From assembly GCF_029962835.1 (NCBI RefSeq), contig NC_080577.1, positions 5,146,001-5,210,000 of the forward strand: 64,000 bases of DNA, read 5' to 3'. Positions 44,098-56,445 of this stretch are shown piece after piece; within the stretch, counting starts at the first letter, position 1; every line of letters starts with the position of its first letter. Both the position numbers and the translations under genes were made by a program. Source of the DNA: Magnolia sinica (lineage: Eukaryota > Streptophyta > Magnoliopsida > Magnoliales > Magnoliaceae). Under the pieces are notes generated by a model. The model was not told the DNA's origin. It searched no databases and worked only from the letters and a program-made list of their open reading frames with translations.

Positions 44098-47000
44098 AAT
44101 TGCAAAAAAAAAAAAAAGGACAATTGTCTCTCTCCCATACACACAATGAACGGTATAGAAAATTTTACTAAAGAGAAATAAACTGGATAATCCAAAAACA
44201 GAGGATTACCAACCGATGCAAAAGAAGAAAACACCATGAGACAGCAAGACTACACTCAACCACAACATTGCATCACATTTCTATATGCAGTTTGCAAATT
44301 TTGTCTAGAATCCACATTGGCCTTTTTAGGGACCAGTGGGAAAGAAAAGTCCCTACTAATACACAGATCATGAACTTCATCAATAATATCCACGATTCTC
44401 TGAAGGTAGGACTTACTGTTGGGAGACCACACACCTTTCTCCTATATGTGCAAATCAATGGGATTAACTATATAGAATATTTAATGGATGCTAATCACTT
44501 CCAACACAAGCAAACAAATCATCAAACATGTAGGATGCAAGAGACAACGAGATTTTTTACATGGAAAACCCTCCGATGCGAAGGGAAAAACAATAGGACC
44601 TAGTCTGGCACAAATCCACTATGTTAGAGATAATGGAAGTCTAATCATCAAGAGACCAAACTCTCTTGGATATTTAAATACATCACCCCAAGGGTAGATT
44701 TCAAGCAACAATGTAAAAAAATAAATAAATAAATAAAAGTTCTCTCACCAACTAAGGACTGTACAAACCCCTACACAATCCTTGGAAAAGACAATCGAAG
44801 AAACTTGCATTGTTCATGGAACCTCACGAATCTGGATGCGAAGATTTCGGTGATAGAAGGCTCTTGATCTTCTTATTCTACAAAACCCCTTCTCTTCTTC
44901 TTTCTCCTCTTTTTCTCCAAAAAAGTAAAACCCCAAATATTGTTAGAACACTCTCCAAGAAGAAGAAGAAGAAAACCTTTTCTTTTATTTTACTTTGCTT
45001 GGCCAAATGACACTTACGGGAATCACCTTCAATGATTGCATGACCCAAGGAAGCTTCAGACACAATCTTACATGCTTACAAAAGAGGCACAAGCAGTGCA
45101 GTTTCTAAGGATTTTGAATCTTAAAACCCAATGGGCCCCAAAAATTCATTAACGATGTTAGAGTTGCTATCATGTAAAATCCCCCCTAGGCCTGGATTTT
45201 GAACTAGTTAGGCCAGGTATACTAGCCCTATGCAAAATTTTGAATTTACTGGGTCCAAGCCCAGCACATTGTCAGCCTTAATCCCTCCCCGCCCCATTCC
45301 AAGTGAACCTGGTTTTCCCAACTGCTCCCTTCAAAATCTATCTTAGGCTTACCAGGGGAGGAGGATTCCATGTGACAACAGGGATAGAAGCTTTTGAATC
45401 CACTGTTTAAAATGTTGGACCAACAGGTTTGCCACATCACCCTAGCTCAAGTTGCTAGTGGGGACTAAATTCTCTTAAATAACAAGCCCACGGATGTTAA
45501 CTTCCCTTCAAAAAAATCTTATATCTTTCTCTCCAGTTCACCAACTGTTTGCAATAGTGGGATTCTCTCTTTGGGGTATTTTACCCCAATAGTGAGTCCA
45601 TTAGATCAATTGCCTGGATCATCATACCATGACCATATGCACTATCTATGCATCCACAAATCAAGGAGGGGGATGGGGGATTGTCTATCCGTCATCCATT
45701 AGCAAGACCAACCAAATGAGTGGTGTTGGCATAAATCAAACCATAGAGCATTAGCTGCATTACATAATACTTTGTGAAAATTAAAAGAAAATAATTGACT
45801 TATAAGTTATAATGGTTTCCTCTATTTCTGAAGATTCCTTGCTGTGTCCATCACCTTGATGAGAACTTTCCCCATCCATCGCTGTGTGGTGTGGAGAAAG
45901 AAGTCAAGAATACATATCCACATCCCTCAGGTCTTCACTCAAACTGGAAGAGTTGATGGGTTTCCCTTTAGACTCCTTCAAAAGCATCATCATCTCCACA
46001 CCATTCAATATCAAACTTTTCGCCAGAAGTCTGTAACATTTACTGCCTCTGTCATAAGTTCCCAACACTTATTTTGCTCCTCGGTAGAGCTTTTGAAGGA
46101 GGAAGCATCTTGAATCCATTATTGACATTGTTATTCCTGTTGTTGGTAAAACAAGGGGAAAAAGAAAGAAAGAAAAAGATTCCTAATTCCTGTTTACTTC
46201 AAGGCTTAGTGACAAAGCATCCAAAGCCTAGACTCGAGAGTGCTTGTTGCCCCTCGATGGACGTTCTAGTGACTTAAAAAAATCCCAAGGTCCATATGGT
46301 AAGAAGGTAAAACAAAAATGCTTGCATGACTAGTCATGTGGGGGCGTGTGTGCCACCCTATGTTTTGACTGGGGCCCAAAAATCAGGCGTGATTGAAAAC
46401 TTAGGCAGGCTACACCATGGGGAACAATTGAGATGGGAAGTCCCACCATTAAAATCATCCAAATTGTGTATGGGGTCCACTGTGGTGTGTACACGCCATT
46501 CAATCCAATGATCTTAGAAACTATGCCAGGAGGGATGGATTCCCCAAAAATAAGGACACCCTAAGACTCATGTGGGCCACACCTTGAATTTAGAGTTTTT
46601 AGGCATGATTTTACACCATTTCTTACAGTGAGGCCCACCGAAGTCTTGGTTGGACTGATTTTTAGGATCCATGGTGAAAATATGGTGGCTCATCTGATTG
46701 GCTTGATGGATCTGCTGCACATTCTCCCATGTGGTGCTTGGTTAGTAGGCATGCCCCCTGTATTACCACGCATAGTCAGGCTAGCATAGTCCAAGTAAAT
46801 TTGTGTTATGGATGTGTGGTTGTTCTGTATTGGAACTTGGAGCCCTTAGGCAGAAAAGATGTGCTTAGCTGGTTTTAGTTACGCCAATGACATGGTTGGC
46901 CATTTACTATAGTTTTGGAATTTGTTTGGTTGATTGTTTTTCAACGTCACTTGATTGTTCATATTTGTTCAGATTTGTTGGTAAACTGATTTTGTACATA

Positions 47001-50000
47001 AACTTTGATATATTTCCAATGTTATCTTTTCCATTTTTTATTTTTTATTTTTATATTTGGATGAGTTATGAGATTTCTATATAAGGTTTCCAACTGTGCA
47101 TTGCCTCTATGTATCAAATTTCAGCTTAATGGTCCATGCAGAGTGGTCACAACATGGACCAATAGAGCATCATGGTTTAGATTGGTTTGTTCTGAAATGG
47201 TTAAATATGTTTGTAGTTATGTTTCTTATCCAACTCCATTTCTGGCAGGTTTCGAGGTTTCTTTTGGAAAGCAGCCAGGATAGGTACCTTTTGGATTCTC
47301 AAGTATTGAATAATCTATTAGCATTATATGCGTTATTCTTTCATTGACAATTATTGGAGAGGAATTATGCAATGTTGCTCATTGTTAAATGTGCAGTTCG
47401 GTGGCAATCAGGAATCTGTACATCTGGGAACATGGTTCACTGATCCAGGCTGTTGATATGATGGACCCCAAAGTGGATGGAAGGTAAAAATAAAAATAAA
47501 AATAAAAAAATCTTCCAGATTGAAAGGAGAAAATCTTCAACTAATGGACTATAATACGCAGTTGAGGTGAAAATGCCGGGATGGTCCACATTTCAAAAGG
47601 TTAGTGATGCAGGACCAATGCATGAACTAAGTAACATGTGAGATTAAATAACCGAATTAAGATATTTAACAAAAAAACACAAATGTCGCTATATTCATCA
47701 CAAATATCATGAAAATCAAAAGAAAATCATGCATAATCCTAACCTAAGCTACCAACATCGTAACACAAGATTACTAAATAAAAAAGAAACTAGGATCTAA
47801 TGAATGTAAGGACATCCAATTAGCATAGGGTATAGTCTATTTCAAAATAGGAAACCTAATACAAACTAGGGTGAAAATTAGTGTTTGGGTAATTTTGGGA
47901 AAGCAGAAAAATTAAGAATTTTAGGTTTAGGGTTAGGGTTTTAAAGATGAAAAAAAAAAAATAATTGATATAATGATAGTGGGAAACCAAAAGGGGCAGG
48001 TGGGATTCACAAGTGTGGCCGTACGGTCACACGTGTGGCATGGGAGGATGAATTTAGGTCGGTTAAGGTTTGAATTGTGGATGGGTATGGGAAAGTTAGG
48101 TTTGAGAGAAAACGAAGATTTGGGATGAGAGAATTAAAAATCTAAAGATAATACTTGGATGAGGAAGAAAAAAGAAGATGGTGCAGGGATAGATGGAGAC
48201 CTTGCACTTCCATTGATGAAGATTAACCTCGCGCCAATCTTCCTTCCAAATCGCATAGAAGTATCTTCAAATCACATAAAGATGGGAGAAGAAAGCAAGA
48301 ATTTTTATTTTTATTTTTAAATCACAAAATTCATTGGGAGAGAATTCACACACCCTCTTTTTATAGATCCAAGAAGTTTCAAAAATTATAAAAATATCCG
48401 TCTTGTGAATTTTAACGAAAATAGCCCTAGTCTAAATAAAATAAACTAAAACACTCATAATATGTCCAAATATAAAATAATTAAAAACTAAATCTTAAAA
48501 TATGATAAAGTCTAAAATTGATATGGACGATCAACAATCAATGGCTCGATCATATGATTCATGTTATCCAATGGCCCGATTGTCGCGTCCATCCAATCCA
48601 ACGGTCTGGATCACTCCATAAAACAGTCCATGTGCATCTTCCCAGTGTGGGGTCTTCCAGATGTTCGCATATGCACATGGGGGTCTTTAGCACTATCACG
48701 GGTACTCACCTAACTACAAGGAAATCAGCGCGGCCTGCCTTCTCCTCTGATACGTACGTAAGGGTATACGTGACGTGATGTCCTCATTAGTTAGGATTAG
48801 TGTGACAAATATTACCAAAATTCTGAAAATCGCGCAATAAATGCACCAAACAATATTATCACAAGATTTTGGAAATCTTGGTAGATTTTAAAATATCGCA
48901 TTTTTGTTGTGATATTAAATAAAAAAAATAATAGTAAAAACATTATGGAAATTGTTTTAATAATTCATAACAAATATTTTTGAATATTTTTCTCTACGGC
49001 AAGATTTTCCCAATAATATCCTGAGAAAAACCTCAAAATTTGAAAATCTCCTGAGAAACTTCTGGGCTGAGAAATAGCTAAGATCGAGATTTGTCGGTAT
49101 GGTTAGGATCCTCCAGTCTGGGTGATTTTCAAGACACTGCCCATTGGAAGCCCATCCATTCAACAGTTTGGATCATCAAATTATGGTTCCACATGTACAA
49201 AATCCCGCGTGCCAGGAAACTTCATGTCTGCTGATGAGCAGGACTGCAGGACCTGATATTCCTCTTGATTGGATGTTACCATAGACGACAGGTTAATGTT
49301 TTTGCATATGTAACCACAAATAAGTTTCTAAGTTGCAATTGTCTAAACCATGGAAACAGAGTGTCTAGATGAATTCATATCAGAGAAATATTCCTTTTTA
49401 CCTTATCTTTGTCACCGAAACTTTTCGCTCAAGGAATCTCCTTATCCTTCATTAAAGTGAAGATGGAGAGAACAATCAGATTTGCAGAAATAAGTTGCCG
49501 GGTTGATACTTTAGTGCCATTGCCAATGAATGAATCTTCAACAATTGGAACACATGCTTGGAATTCCTTGGAACAAAGAACTTTGATGCCTCTAATGTAG
49601 ATATTCTTCCTTTTCTCTAGATCTCATTCTGATTTCTTGGCACTGTGTATGAGCACTTAATGCAGCCACCAAGTGAAATCAGGTTCTCTCTTGGGTCGTG
49701 TTTGCATTTGTAAGTGTATATTCTTCCTTTTCTCTAGATCTCATTCTGATTTCTCGGCAATGTGTATGAGCACTTAATGCAGCCACCAAGTGAAATCAGG
49801 TTCTCTCTTGGGTCGTGTTTGCATTTGTAAGTGTATATTCTGAAGTAATGAGAAAGTAGCCCCCAAATTGCACCGATGTTCCTTTTGGTTTGACTTGAAG
49901 TAGCATAATTGCAATATCAGACCCAGTCCTCCAATATGAATGCTAGGCTGCTAGCGACAAAAGCCCATAATTTTGGTTATTTTATTTGACTAGCATCACA

Positions 50001-50893
50001 ATTCAACTAGATGTTGCATCCAAATGCACTCTTTGCGTCATTGTGTTGAACCAAATCACACACTAGACGCAAGCCATGTTAGTGGTGAGAAGATAAAAAT
50101 AGTTAAAAGAACTTGAACCAAGTAATACACTGCATCAGGACATCAACAGAAGACTGCATTGCTCCCTCAAAACGATGTGCACATTGACCGTGAGCCCAAA
50201 TGCATGCCGCCATCTTGTTCATCAAGCAACAAAACTTGCATAACGGTTCTTGATGGTCAAAAGCTATTTGGGAAAGTGAGATCAATGGTCCAAGCAATAG
50301 TTTAAAAACCTAAAAACTCAACTCAATTTTCATTTAGGTTGGGTTGACTCAAAGATTCGACGCATCTCAACTCAGTAGTCAGTAGTTAATAACAATAAAT
50401 TAAAAACAGTAGGAATAGGTGAGGATATTTAAATTATTTATCTTTGGTGTTAATGTTATTAAATGAGAAAACAAGTAACTACCTGTTGCATGGCTTGCTG
50501 GTTGAGTGCGTCGGTTGTGGGTTCAACTCCTGTCTTTTGTTCCTTTTAATTGAAAATACCCTTGACAAGGCAAGTGATCCACCCCAAGTCTCTACGAGTC
50601 AACTTGACAAGTATTCCCAAGCCAGGGTCAAGTCACTCTTAGATTCAAGTTCACTGGTGGCTCAGCTGAAATCTCACTGACTCGTGTTGACTCAGCTGAG
50701 TTTCGAATTGAGTCAGTCTTTTAAAACTAGGTTCCAGACTGCTGTAAATGTCAACTAGCAATCTCAGCATCATTCTGTTTTGCATGAATTCATCATTTGA
50801 CAAATCTCTCTTTTATTTGAATCAGGTGAACGCTTGAGTCCCTGGGTGGCCATGGGGTGCTTCACGATGGGTGTGTCTATAATAGTTTTTTGA
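43168..50893 (+). CDS. KISH: Kish / TMEM167-family small membrane protein, 4 coding exons
   Basis: Family role: Kish proteins are ~70-aa two-helix membrane proteins of the early secretory pathway (Golgi). Coding exons: 43168-43170 (ATG only), 43278-43384, 47249-47283 (35 nt) and 50826-50893. The total is 213 nt, 70 aa plus TGA. The product reads M|SALFNFHSFLTVVLLV, an N-terminal membrane segment, then VKMQFPTILEQKTG|, FRGFFWKAARI|G, ERLSPWVAMGCFTMGVSII, the second membrane segment. All junctions are GT-AG with matching phase: ATG|GTAAGA, TTGAAG|TCGGCG, ACCGG|GTACCC, TGGCAG|GTTTCG, GATAG|GTACCT, AATCAG|GTGAAC. In the exon containing SALFNF the upstream in-frame codons are TTG only, which supports the separate ATG exon. 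It is divergent from the DMXL-like gene. Confidence 0.92.
43278..43384 (+). CDS. KISH: Kish exon 2
   Basis: Codes SALFNFHSFLTVVLLVICTC and on to EQKTG, with a split glycine. The acceptor follows a T-rich tract (CTTCTTCTTTTTGTTGTTGAAG). Confidence 0.92.
43878..43902 (-). mobile_element. 25-bp LINE tail with exact 9-bp TSD, Kish intron 2
   Basis: GCAACCTGA lies at 43869-43877 and 43903-43911. The insert is T17 plus GAAAGGTA, which reads TACCTTTC plus poly(A) on the minus strand, the last few bases of a LINE. Confidence 0.7.
44056..44096 (+). repeat. (GA)n microsatellite
   Basis: About 20 GA repeats follow an imperfect local duplication (about 43908-43965 and 44005-44060 share ACCTGAAATTTGATT-like and GGAAATCAG sequence). 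It lies in Kish intron 2. Confidence 0.9.
44270..45200. other. Possible LTR-derived sequence in Kish intron 2
   Basis: TTTTTTACATGGAAAACCCT, GATGCGAAGGGAAAAACAAT and ACAAATCCACTATG resemble copia-type LTR sequence I have seen elsewhere. No paired LTR or coding domain was found, so the class and ends are uncertain. Confidence 0.3.
46330..46765. mobile_element. MITE-like sequence in Kish intron 2
   Basis: It is dense in GGGGTCCACTGTGG, GTGGGCCACACC and GAGGCCCACCGAAG motifs typical of the local MITE families. Ends and arms were not resolved. Confidence 0.35.
47249..47283 (+). CDS. KISH: Kish exon 3, 35-nt microexon
   Basis: Codes FRGFFWKAARI between two split glycines (phase 2 in, phase 1 out). 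Too short for an open-frame search, but the residues are the conserved centre of the family. Confidence 0.92.
47605..48786. mobile_element. Probable solo LTR in Kish intron 3
   Basis: A 1182-bp block starts TGATGCAGGACC and ends GATGTCCTCA (TG...CA). It is flanked on both sides by TTAG (47601-47604 and 48787-48790). Its composition differs from the flanks, and no internal retrotransposon domain was seen. A Ty3/gypsy origin is a guess. Confidence 0.5.
49601..49840 (+). repeat. Recent tandem duplication, 117 bp x 2
   Basis: Copies start at 49601 and 49718 (ATATTCTTCCTTTTCTCTAG). They differ at only two positions I can see (TTGGCACTG against TCGGCAATG). It lies in Kish intron 3. Confidence 0.9.
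50826..50893 (+). CDS. KISH: Kish exon 4 (stop codon)
   Basis: Codes ERLSPWVAMGCFTMGVSIIV and F, then TGA, the second membrane helix and the family's short C terminus. Confidence 0.92.
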
Positions 50894-53081
50894 GCGTCTG
50901 CAGCAGTTTCATTCTTATCTGCTGGGGTGGCGGGAAGAGACCGCTTCTACTGATGCCAATGGCACCTACTGCACATGGGTTCTTATGTAAGGATATGATG
51001 ACTTTCGATTGCGGGACATGGGATAGGCCTTGTGGTTGGCTTGCTTGTATTTCATAAATGGTCCACATAAAATGCTCTGCTTTTTTCCTACATAAGCTGG
51101 AAGCCTTTTCTCATAGTGGGAGATTGAATCTTTACCAGAACAACATTTTGAGAATAGGTTATATTCTATTGACCACTGGCCCACATTGCCGCCATTTTTG
51201 CTTTAGCTGGAGCTCTTTATTGAAAGTGCCCATCTTTCAGATTCTTCCAGCATTGGTGCTCACGAAACTCACTCTGATGATCCAAGCCATCCGTTAATTG
51301 ACCAGCTGACTGGGTGGTTAAAATAAAAATATAGCCTGAATTCCACATGAAAGAGCTACTGTTGGCTAGTTGGATGGCTCAGATTGTTCATTAGAGGTGA
51401 CCTTTTGACCCATCAACCATTCATCTTGCAACCCACTATGTCAAAAGATAGCCCACCAGATAAGACTCATCTCTGGGTATCCTACCATCTTGATAACGAT
51501 AGCTTTTGGGCGAAAGTCCAGTTCTCCGCAGGCACGGTCCGTTCACGCCAGCTGGTTTTCAGTTCTCACAAGTGATGGGCCATGGTTATGTATCCAGACC
51601 GTTGATCTGTTGCACTCCACTGTGGATGGACCAAGCCCCAGAAATCTCCCATCTTGATTACAATCAAGTGCTAATAGTCTGTTACGTGGGTTGGTTACAA
51701 TCAATGATTAGGTTGTGGTCAAACCACTTATATGCTATAATCGGTGACTCGGTCTGACTTATTTTAATACGGACGAGTCAGCACAAAATATTAGGTGGGT
51801 TTATTTATAATCGGTGGTGGGATTTGAATTCGCAACCTCAAGGTGTGAAACATGGTAGAGCCATCTCTCCAAAGCACATGGAGTAGAGTGGGCCACAATC
51901 AACTAGAACCGGCCCAATAAATTGATGGATATGATCTTTCAATCTGTGCCCCATTTGTAGCAATTTTCATCGACATCCTCGGGTCTAGGATCATGTCATC
52001 GACCTCGTTATCCATTTACTTAGAAACAGCCGTCCAAAGCGAGCAGTTTCTGACTCATACTTGCGTGGACGGTGACAAATTCGAATTGGTGAGATTGTTA
52101 CACATGCTGACCATATTCTATACAAGCTTCCAGATGAATAGTTTGGATTGTCACCTGTTAGGCCACATAAACATAGCTCAATTAGATGGATGTGTGACAA
52201 TCTTAGATGGATCATAAACCAACAAAGTATCCCAAATTGATGTCCTAATTAAAATGGAAAAATAATCAACGGTCCGAATTCAACAATCGATTGCCCATAA
52301 ATCAAAGGAAAGGATTTTATTTTTATTTTTTCAGTTAAGCGTATTTTGAGCTATGAACTATCTACAGTGAATCCCACGATTGGATGATTTAATTGAGTAC
52401 ATCATGCCACGTGTACAGCTCGAGTACGAATATCACTCTCTGCTCGAATATTAAATATCCCCCTCTCGATTTCCAGAAATCAGGCTGACCTATATGTTAT
52501 TGGGAGCACGAATGAAATTTTGGACGGTTGAAAGGGATCAATCAATACATGTTTAGCCACCTAATGCTGTGTGATTTTTCAATACTCCGTGAAGGATGTG
52601 GGACCCGCGATTTTTATGGCTTGGATTGGGGTGCTTTGTTTGGCACTGGAAAGATGATGCAAAGTGACGCATGCGCATTGGAGCTCTTCCGCGAGTAGTG
52701 CATAACTTCAGAAGCTGCAAGCGCAACGTAGCAGTAGCCACTATGCAACGTAGGTTGCATGCACCACAATCCACACCATCCAAACAGTGAGGCGCGACAG
52801 ATGGGTCCCACCCAAAAGTGGCATTCGAAGAATGATACTGGCTGATGAAAATAAACCTTTAAAACGAAAAATGGTCCACGTTGCAATTTCAACAAACAAG
52901 CATCTATTAATCGGGTATCATGCTCGTTCTATCAATCCGATATCGTGGGCGTAGCTTATAGATAGTGAGGTTTTCAATTTGTACGGTTGGATTGAGGCCT
53001 ACGTGTATATATGTGCATCTGAGGCCCGCGCGTGTTGGGAAATTGGGAGTCCATTACCTGGACCGAAGATCGAATCGAGAT
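50894..53081. other. No gene recognised; 3' flank of Kish
   Basis: This starts with the Kish 3' untranslated region (AATAAAAATATAG near 51326 may be its polyadenylation signal). The rest is intergenic sequence with scattered MITE-like GGGCCAC and TGGATGG motifs. No exon of a known family was seen on either strand. Confidence 0.5.
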
Positions 53082-53226
53082 TGAGAAATTTGCCACTGTA
53101 TGACCCATTTACCCGCTTAACCCCACTCCTTTGTACCTCACCAGAATAAGCCCAGATGTACGGACGACTTGCCAAAGGTCGAAAATGCCCCCTGCTTTTA
53201 CCTTCAAGCGGATCGGCTGGTGCTCG
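53082..53226 (+). repeat. Outer left arm of the foldback element
   Basis: This is an inverted copy of 58826-58979, with one ~12-bp indel and scattered substitutions. Fully shared runs include GACTTGCCAAAGGTCGAAAA. Confidence 0.9.
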
Positions 53227-53291
53227 ACGACGAGCGCTGACGCTCCTCGAACTGCGAGTTGTACGAACGGTTCAAAAGACATCAACGTTAC

Positions 53292-53700
53292 ACGGGCCCT
53301 ACAGTTATGTATTTATTATATCCACAACGTTCATCACCCATATTTCGAGTTCATTTCAGAGCATTATCAAAAAAAAAAAAACATATCAAAAGATCAACGG
53401 TACCACACCACAAAGAGCAGCGGGAAAATTGATTTTCACCGTTAAAACCTTTATAGGGCCCACCATAACATTTATTTTCCATCCAACCTATTCATAAGGT
53501 CACGAAGACCTGGATGAAGAGGAAAAACAAATTTCGTAATGATTAGGGTTTTGATGGTATACATTCAATTCCCCTGCCTTTTACAGCGTAGTCCACACTT
53601 GATAGTTAGATCTGTCTTATTTTTCATCTGAAGCCTTAATATGAGCTCGCAAATAGGTAGACGGTTTGGATATAACACAGAACTCATGATGGTACCCACA
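53292..53700. mobile_element. MITE of the GTGGGGCCCAC family within the left arm
   Basis: It contains ACCACACCACAAAGAGCAGC, CCATCCAACCTATTCATAAG and mirrored ends (CGGGCCCTACAGTTATGTAT against CATGATGGTACCCAC). The right arm has no counterpart, so it probably inserted after the arms formed. Confidence 0.75.
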
Positions 53701-54029
53701 AAAGTAACAAAGATTCCACCAAAAAGATAAAAAAGAAGCCCAGACCGCCGCACCAGGCAGAATTTATTTTTATTTTTCTTATACGAGGAAAACTTTTTCC
53801 CCGTCATATTTTTCTCTAATACATGATTATGTAAATATATATATAAGTATATAAAAATATTTTTCAACCTTTTAATTTATTTCTTTGTCAATTTATTTAA
53901 CAAGCATATATCCTAAAATATAATGAGTTGCTTAAGGTACCACGTATGATTTTGGGGTAGGAGAAGCTAATTTAGCCAACCAATGTAGTTATTTTCTAAG
54001 ATTTCATCAGGTCAATAGTTAAAAATCCA

Positions 54030-54277
54030 TTTCATTCACTTCGCGGTCAATTTCATTCACTTTGCAGTCAATTTCAATCAATTCGTGGTAAATTTCATTA
54101 ACTTCGTGATCAATTTCATGCATTTCATGGTGAATTCCAACAAATTCCCTTCACTTCACGGTCAATTCCATGCATTTCAAGGTCAATTTTTTTCACTTAA
54201 CGGTCAATTACATGCATTTCACGATCAATTCCCTTCACTTCACGGTCAATTCCATGCATTTCACGATCAATCACCGG
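54030..54277 (-). repeat. Minisatellite block A (units on the minus strand)
   Basis: Units read TTCACGGTCAATT on the plus strand, alternating with GCATTTCA and CACTTCA halves. The block ends at an orientation switch near 54277. Confidence 0.95.
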
Positions 54278-56445
54278 AATTGAAGGGAATTGACCATGAA
54301 ATGCATTGAATTGACCGTGAAGTGAAAGAAAATCGTCGGGATTGACTGTGAAAATGAATGGAAATGACCGTGAAGTGAAGGAAATCGACCATGAAATACA
54401 CAGAATTGACCATGAAGTAAAGGAAATTGACCGTAAAGTGAAAGGGAATCGCCGGGATTGATCGTGAAATGAATGGAAATGACCGTGAAGTGAAGGGGAT
54501 TGACTGTGAAATGAATTGAATTGACCCCGAAGTGAAGGGGAATCACCGGGATTGACCGTGAAGTGAAGGGGATTGTCCGTGAAATGAATTGAATTGACTG
54601 TGAAGTGAAGGGGAATCGCCGGAATTGACCGTGAAATGCATGAAATTGACCGTGAAATGAAGGGAATTGACTGTGAAATGCAAGAAATTGACCGTAGAGT
54701 GAAGGGAATTGACCGTGAAATGCATTAAATTGACCGTGAAGTAAAGGGGAATCGCCGAAATAAACCGTGAAATGCATGAAATTGACCCTGAAATGAAGGG
54801 AATTGACCGTGAAATGCAGGGAATTGACCGTGAAGTGAAGGGAATTGACCGTGAAATGCATTGAATTGACCGTGAAGTGAAGGGGAATCGTCGGGATTGA
54901 CCATGAAATGCATGGAATTGACCGTGAAATGAAGGGAATTGACTATGAAATGCATGGAATTGACCGTGAAATGCATGAAATTGACCGTGAAGAGAAGGGG
55001 AATCGTCGGGATTGACCGTGAAATGAAGGGAATTGACCGTGAAGTGAAGGGATTTGACCGTGAAATGCATTGAATTGACCGTGAAGTGAAAGAGAATCGT
55101 TGGGATTGACCATCAAATGAATGGAAATGACCGTGAAGTGAAGGGAATCAACCGTGAAATGAACGAAATTGACTATGAAGTGAAGGGAATTGACCATGAA
55201 ATGCATTGAATTGACCATGAAGTTAAAAGGAATTGCCGGGATTGACCGTGAAATGAATGGAAATGACCGTGAAGTGAAGGGGATTGACTGTGAAATGAAT
55301 TGAATTGACCACAAAGATAAGGGGAATTGTCGGGATTGACCATGAAATGAATGGAAATGACTGTGAAGTGAAGGGGATTGGCCATGAAATGAATTGAATT
55401 GACCGTGAAGTGAAGGGGAATCATCAAAATTGACCGTGAAATGAAGGGAATTGACCGTGAAATGCACGGAATTGACCGTGAAGTGAAGGGAATTGGATGT
55501 GAATACATTGAATTGATCGTGAAGTAAAGGGAAATCGCCGGAATTAACCGTGAAATGTATGAAATTGACCGTAAAAAGAAGGAAATTGACTGCGAAATGC
55601 ACGGAATTGACCGAGAAGTGAAGGGAATTGACCAAGAAATGCATTGCCTTGACTGTGAAGAAAAGGGGAATCGTCGGAATTGACCGTGAAATGCATGAAA
55701 TTGACCGTGAAATGAAGGGAATTGACCGTGAAATGCACGGAATTGACCATGAAATGCATTGAATTGACCATGAAGTAAAGGAGAATTGCCGGAATTGACC
55801 ATGAAATGCATAAAATTGACCATGAAGTGAAGGGAATTAACCGTGAAATGCACATAATTGACCGTGAAGTGAAGGGAATTGACCGTGAAATGCATTGAAT
55901 TGACCGTGAAGTAAAGGGTAATTGCCGGAATTGATCGTGAAATGCATGAAATTGATCGTGAAATAAGGGGAATTGACCGTGAAATGCACCGAATTGATCG
56001 TGAAGTGAAGGGAATTGACCATGAAATGCATTGAATTGACCGTGAAGTGAAGGGGAATCGCGCGGAATTGACTGTGAAATGCATGAAATTGACCATGAAA
56101 TGAAGGGAATTGACCATGAGGTAAAGGGAATTGACCGTGAAATGCACGAAATTGACTGTGAAATGCATTGATTTGACTGTGAAGTGAAGTGGAATCGCTG
56201 GGATTGACGTGAAATGCATGAAATTGACTGTGAAATTAAGGGAATTGACCGTGAAATGCACGAAATTGACCGTGAAGTGAAGGGAATTGACTGTGAAATG
56301 CATTGAATTGACCTTGAAGTGAAGGAGAATCGCCTGGATTGACCGTGAAATGCATGGAATTGACCGTGAAGAGAAGGGGAATTGTCGGGATTGACCGTGA
56401 AATGCATGGAATTGACCGTGAAATGAAGGGAATTGACCATGAAGT
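54278..56445 (+). repeat. Minisatellite block B (units on the plus strand)
   Basis: Units of about 21 bp, TTGACCGTGAA plus ATGCATGGAA or GTGAAGGGAA. About every 100-200 bp a ~31-bp variant with GGGAATCGCCGGAATTG shifts the frame by one. The minus strand of this block is open in all three frames over long stretches. Confidence 0.95.

Noticed and set aside
45246-46277. Possible small genes in Kish intron 2
   Set aside because: The open frames there show no recognisable family, no good start context and no splice structure.
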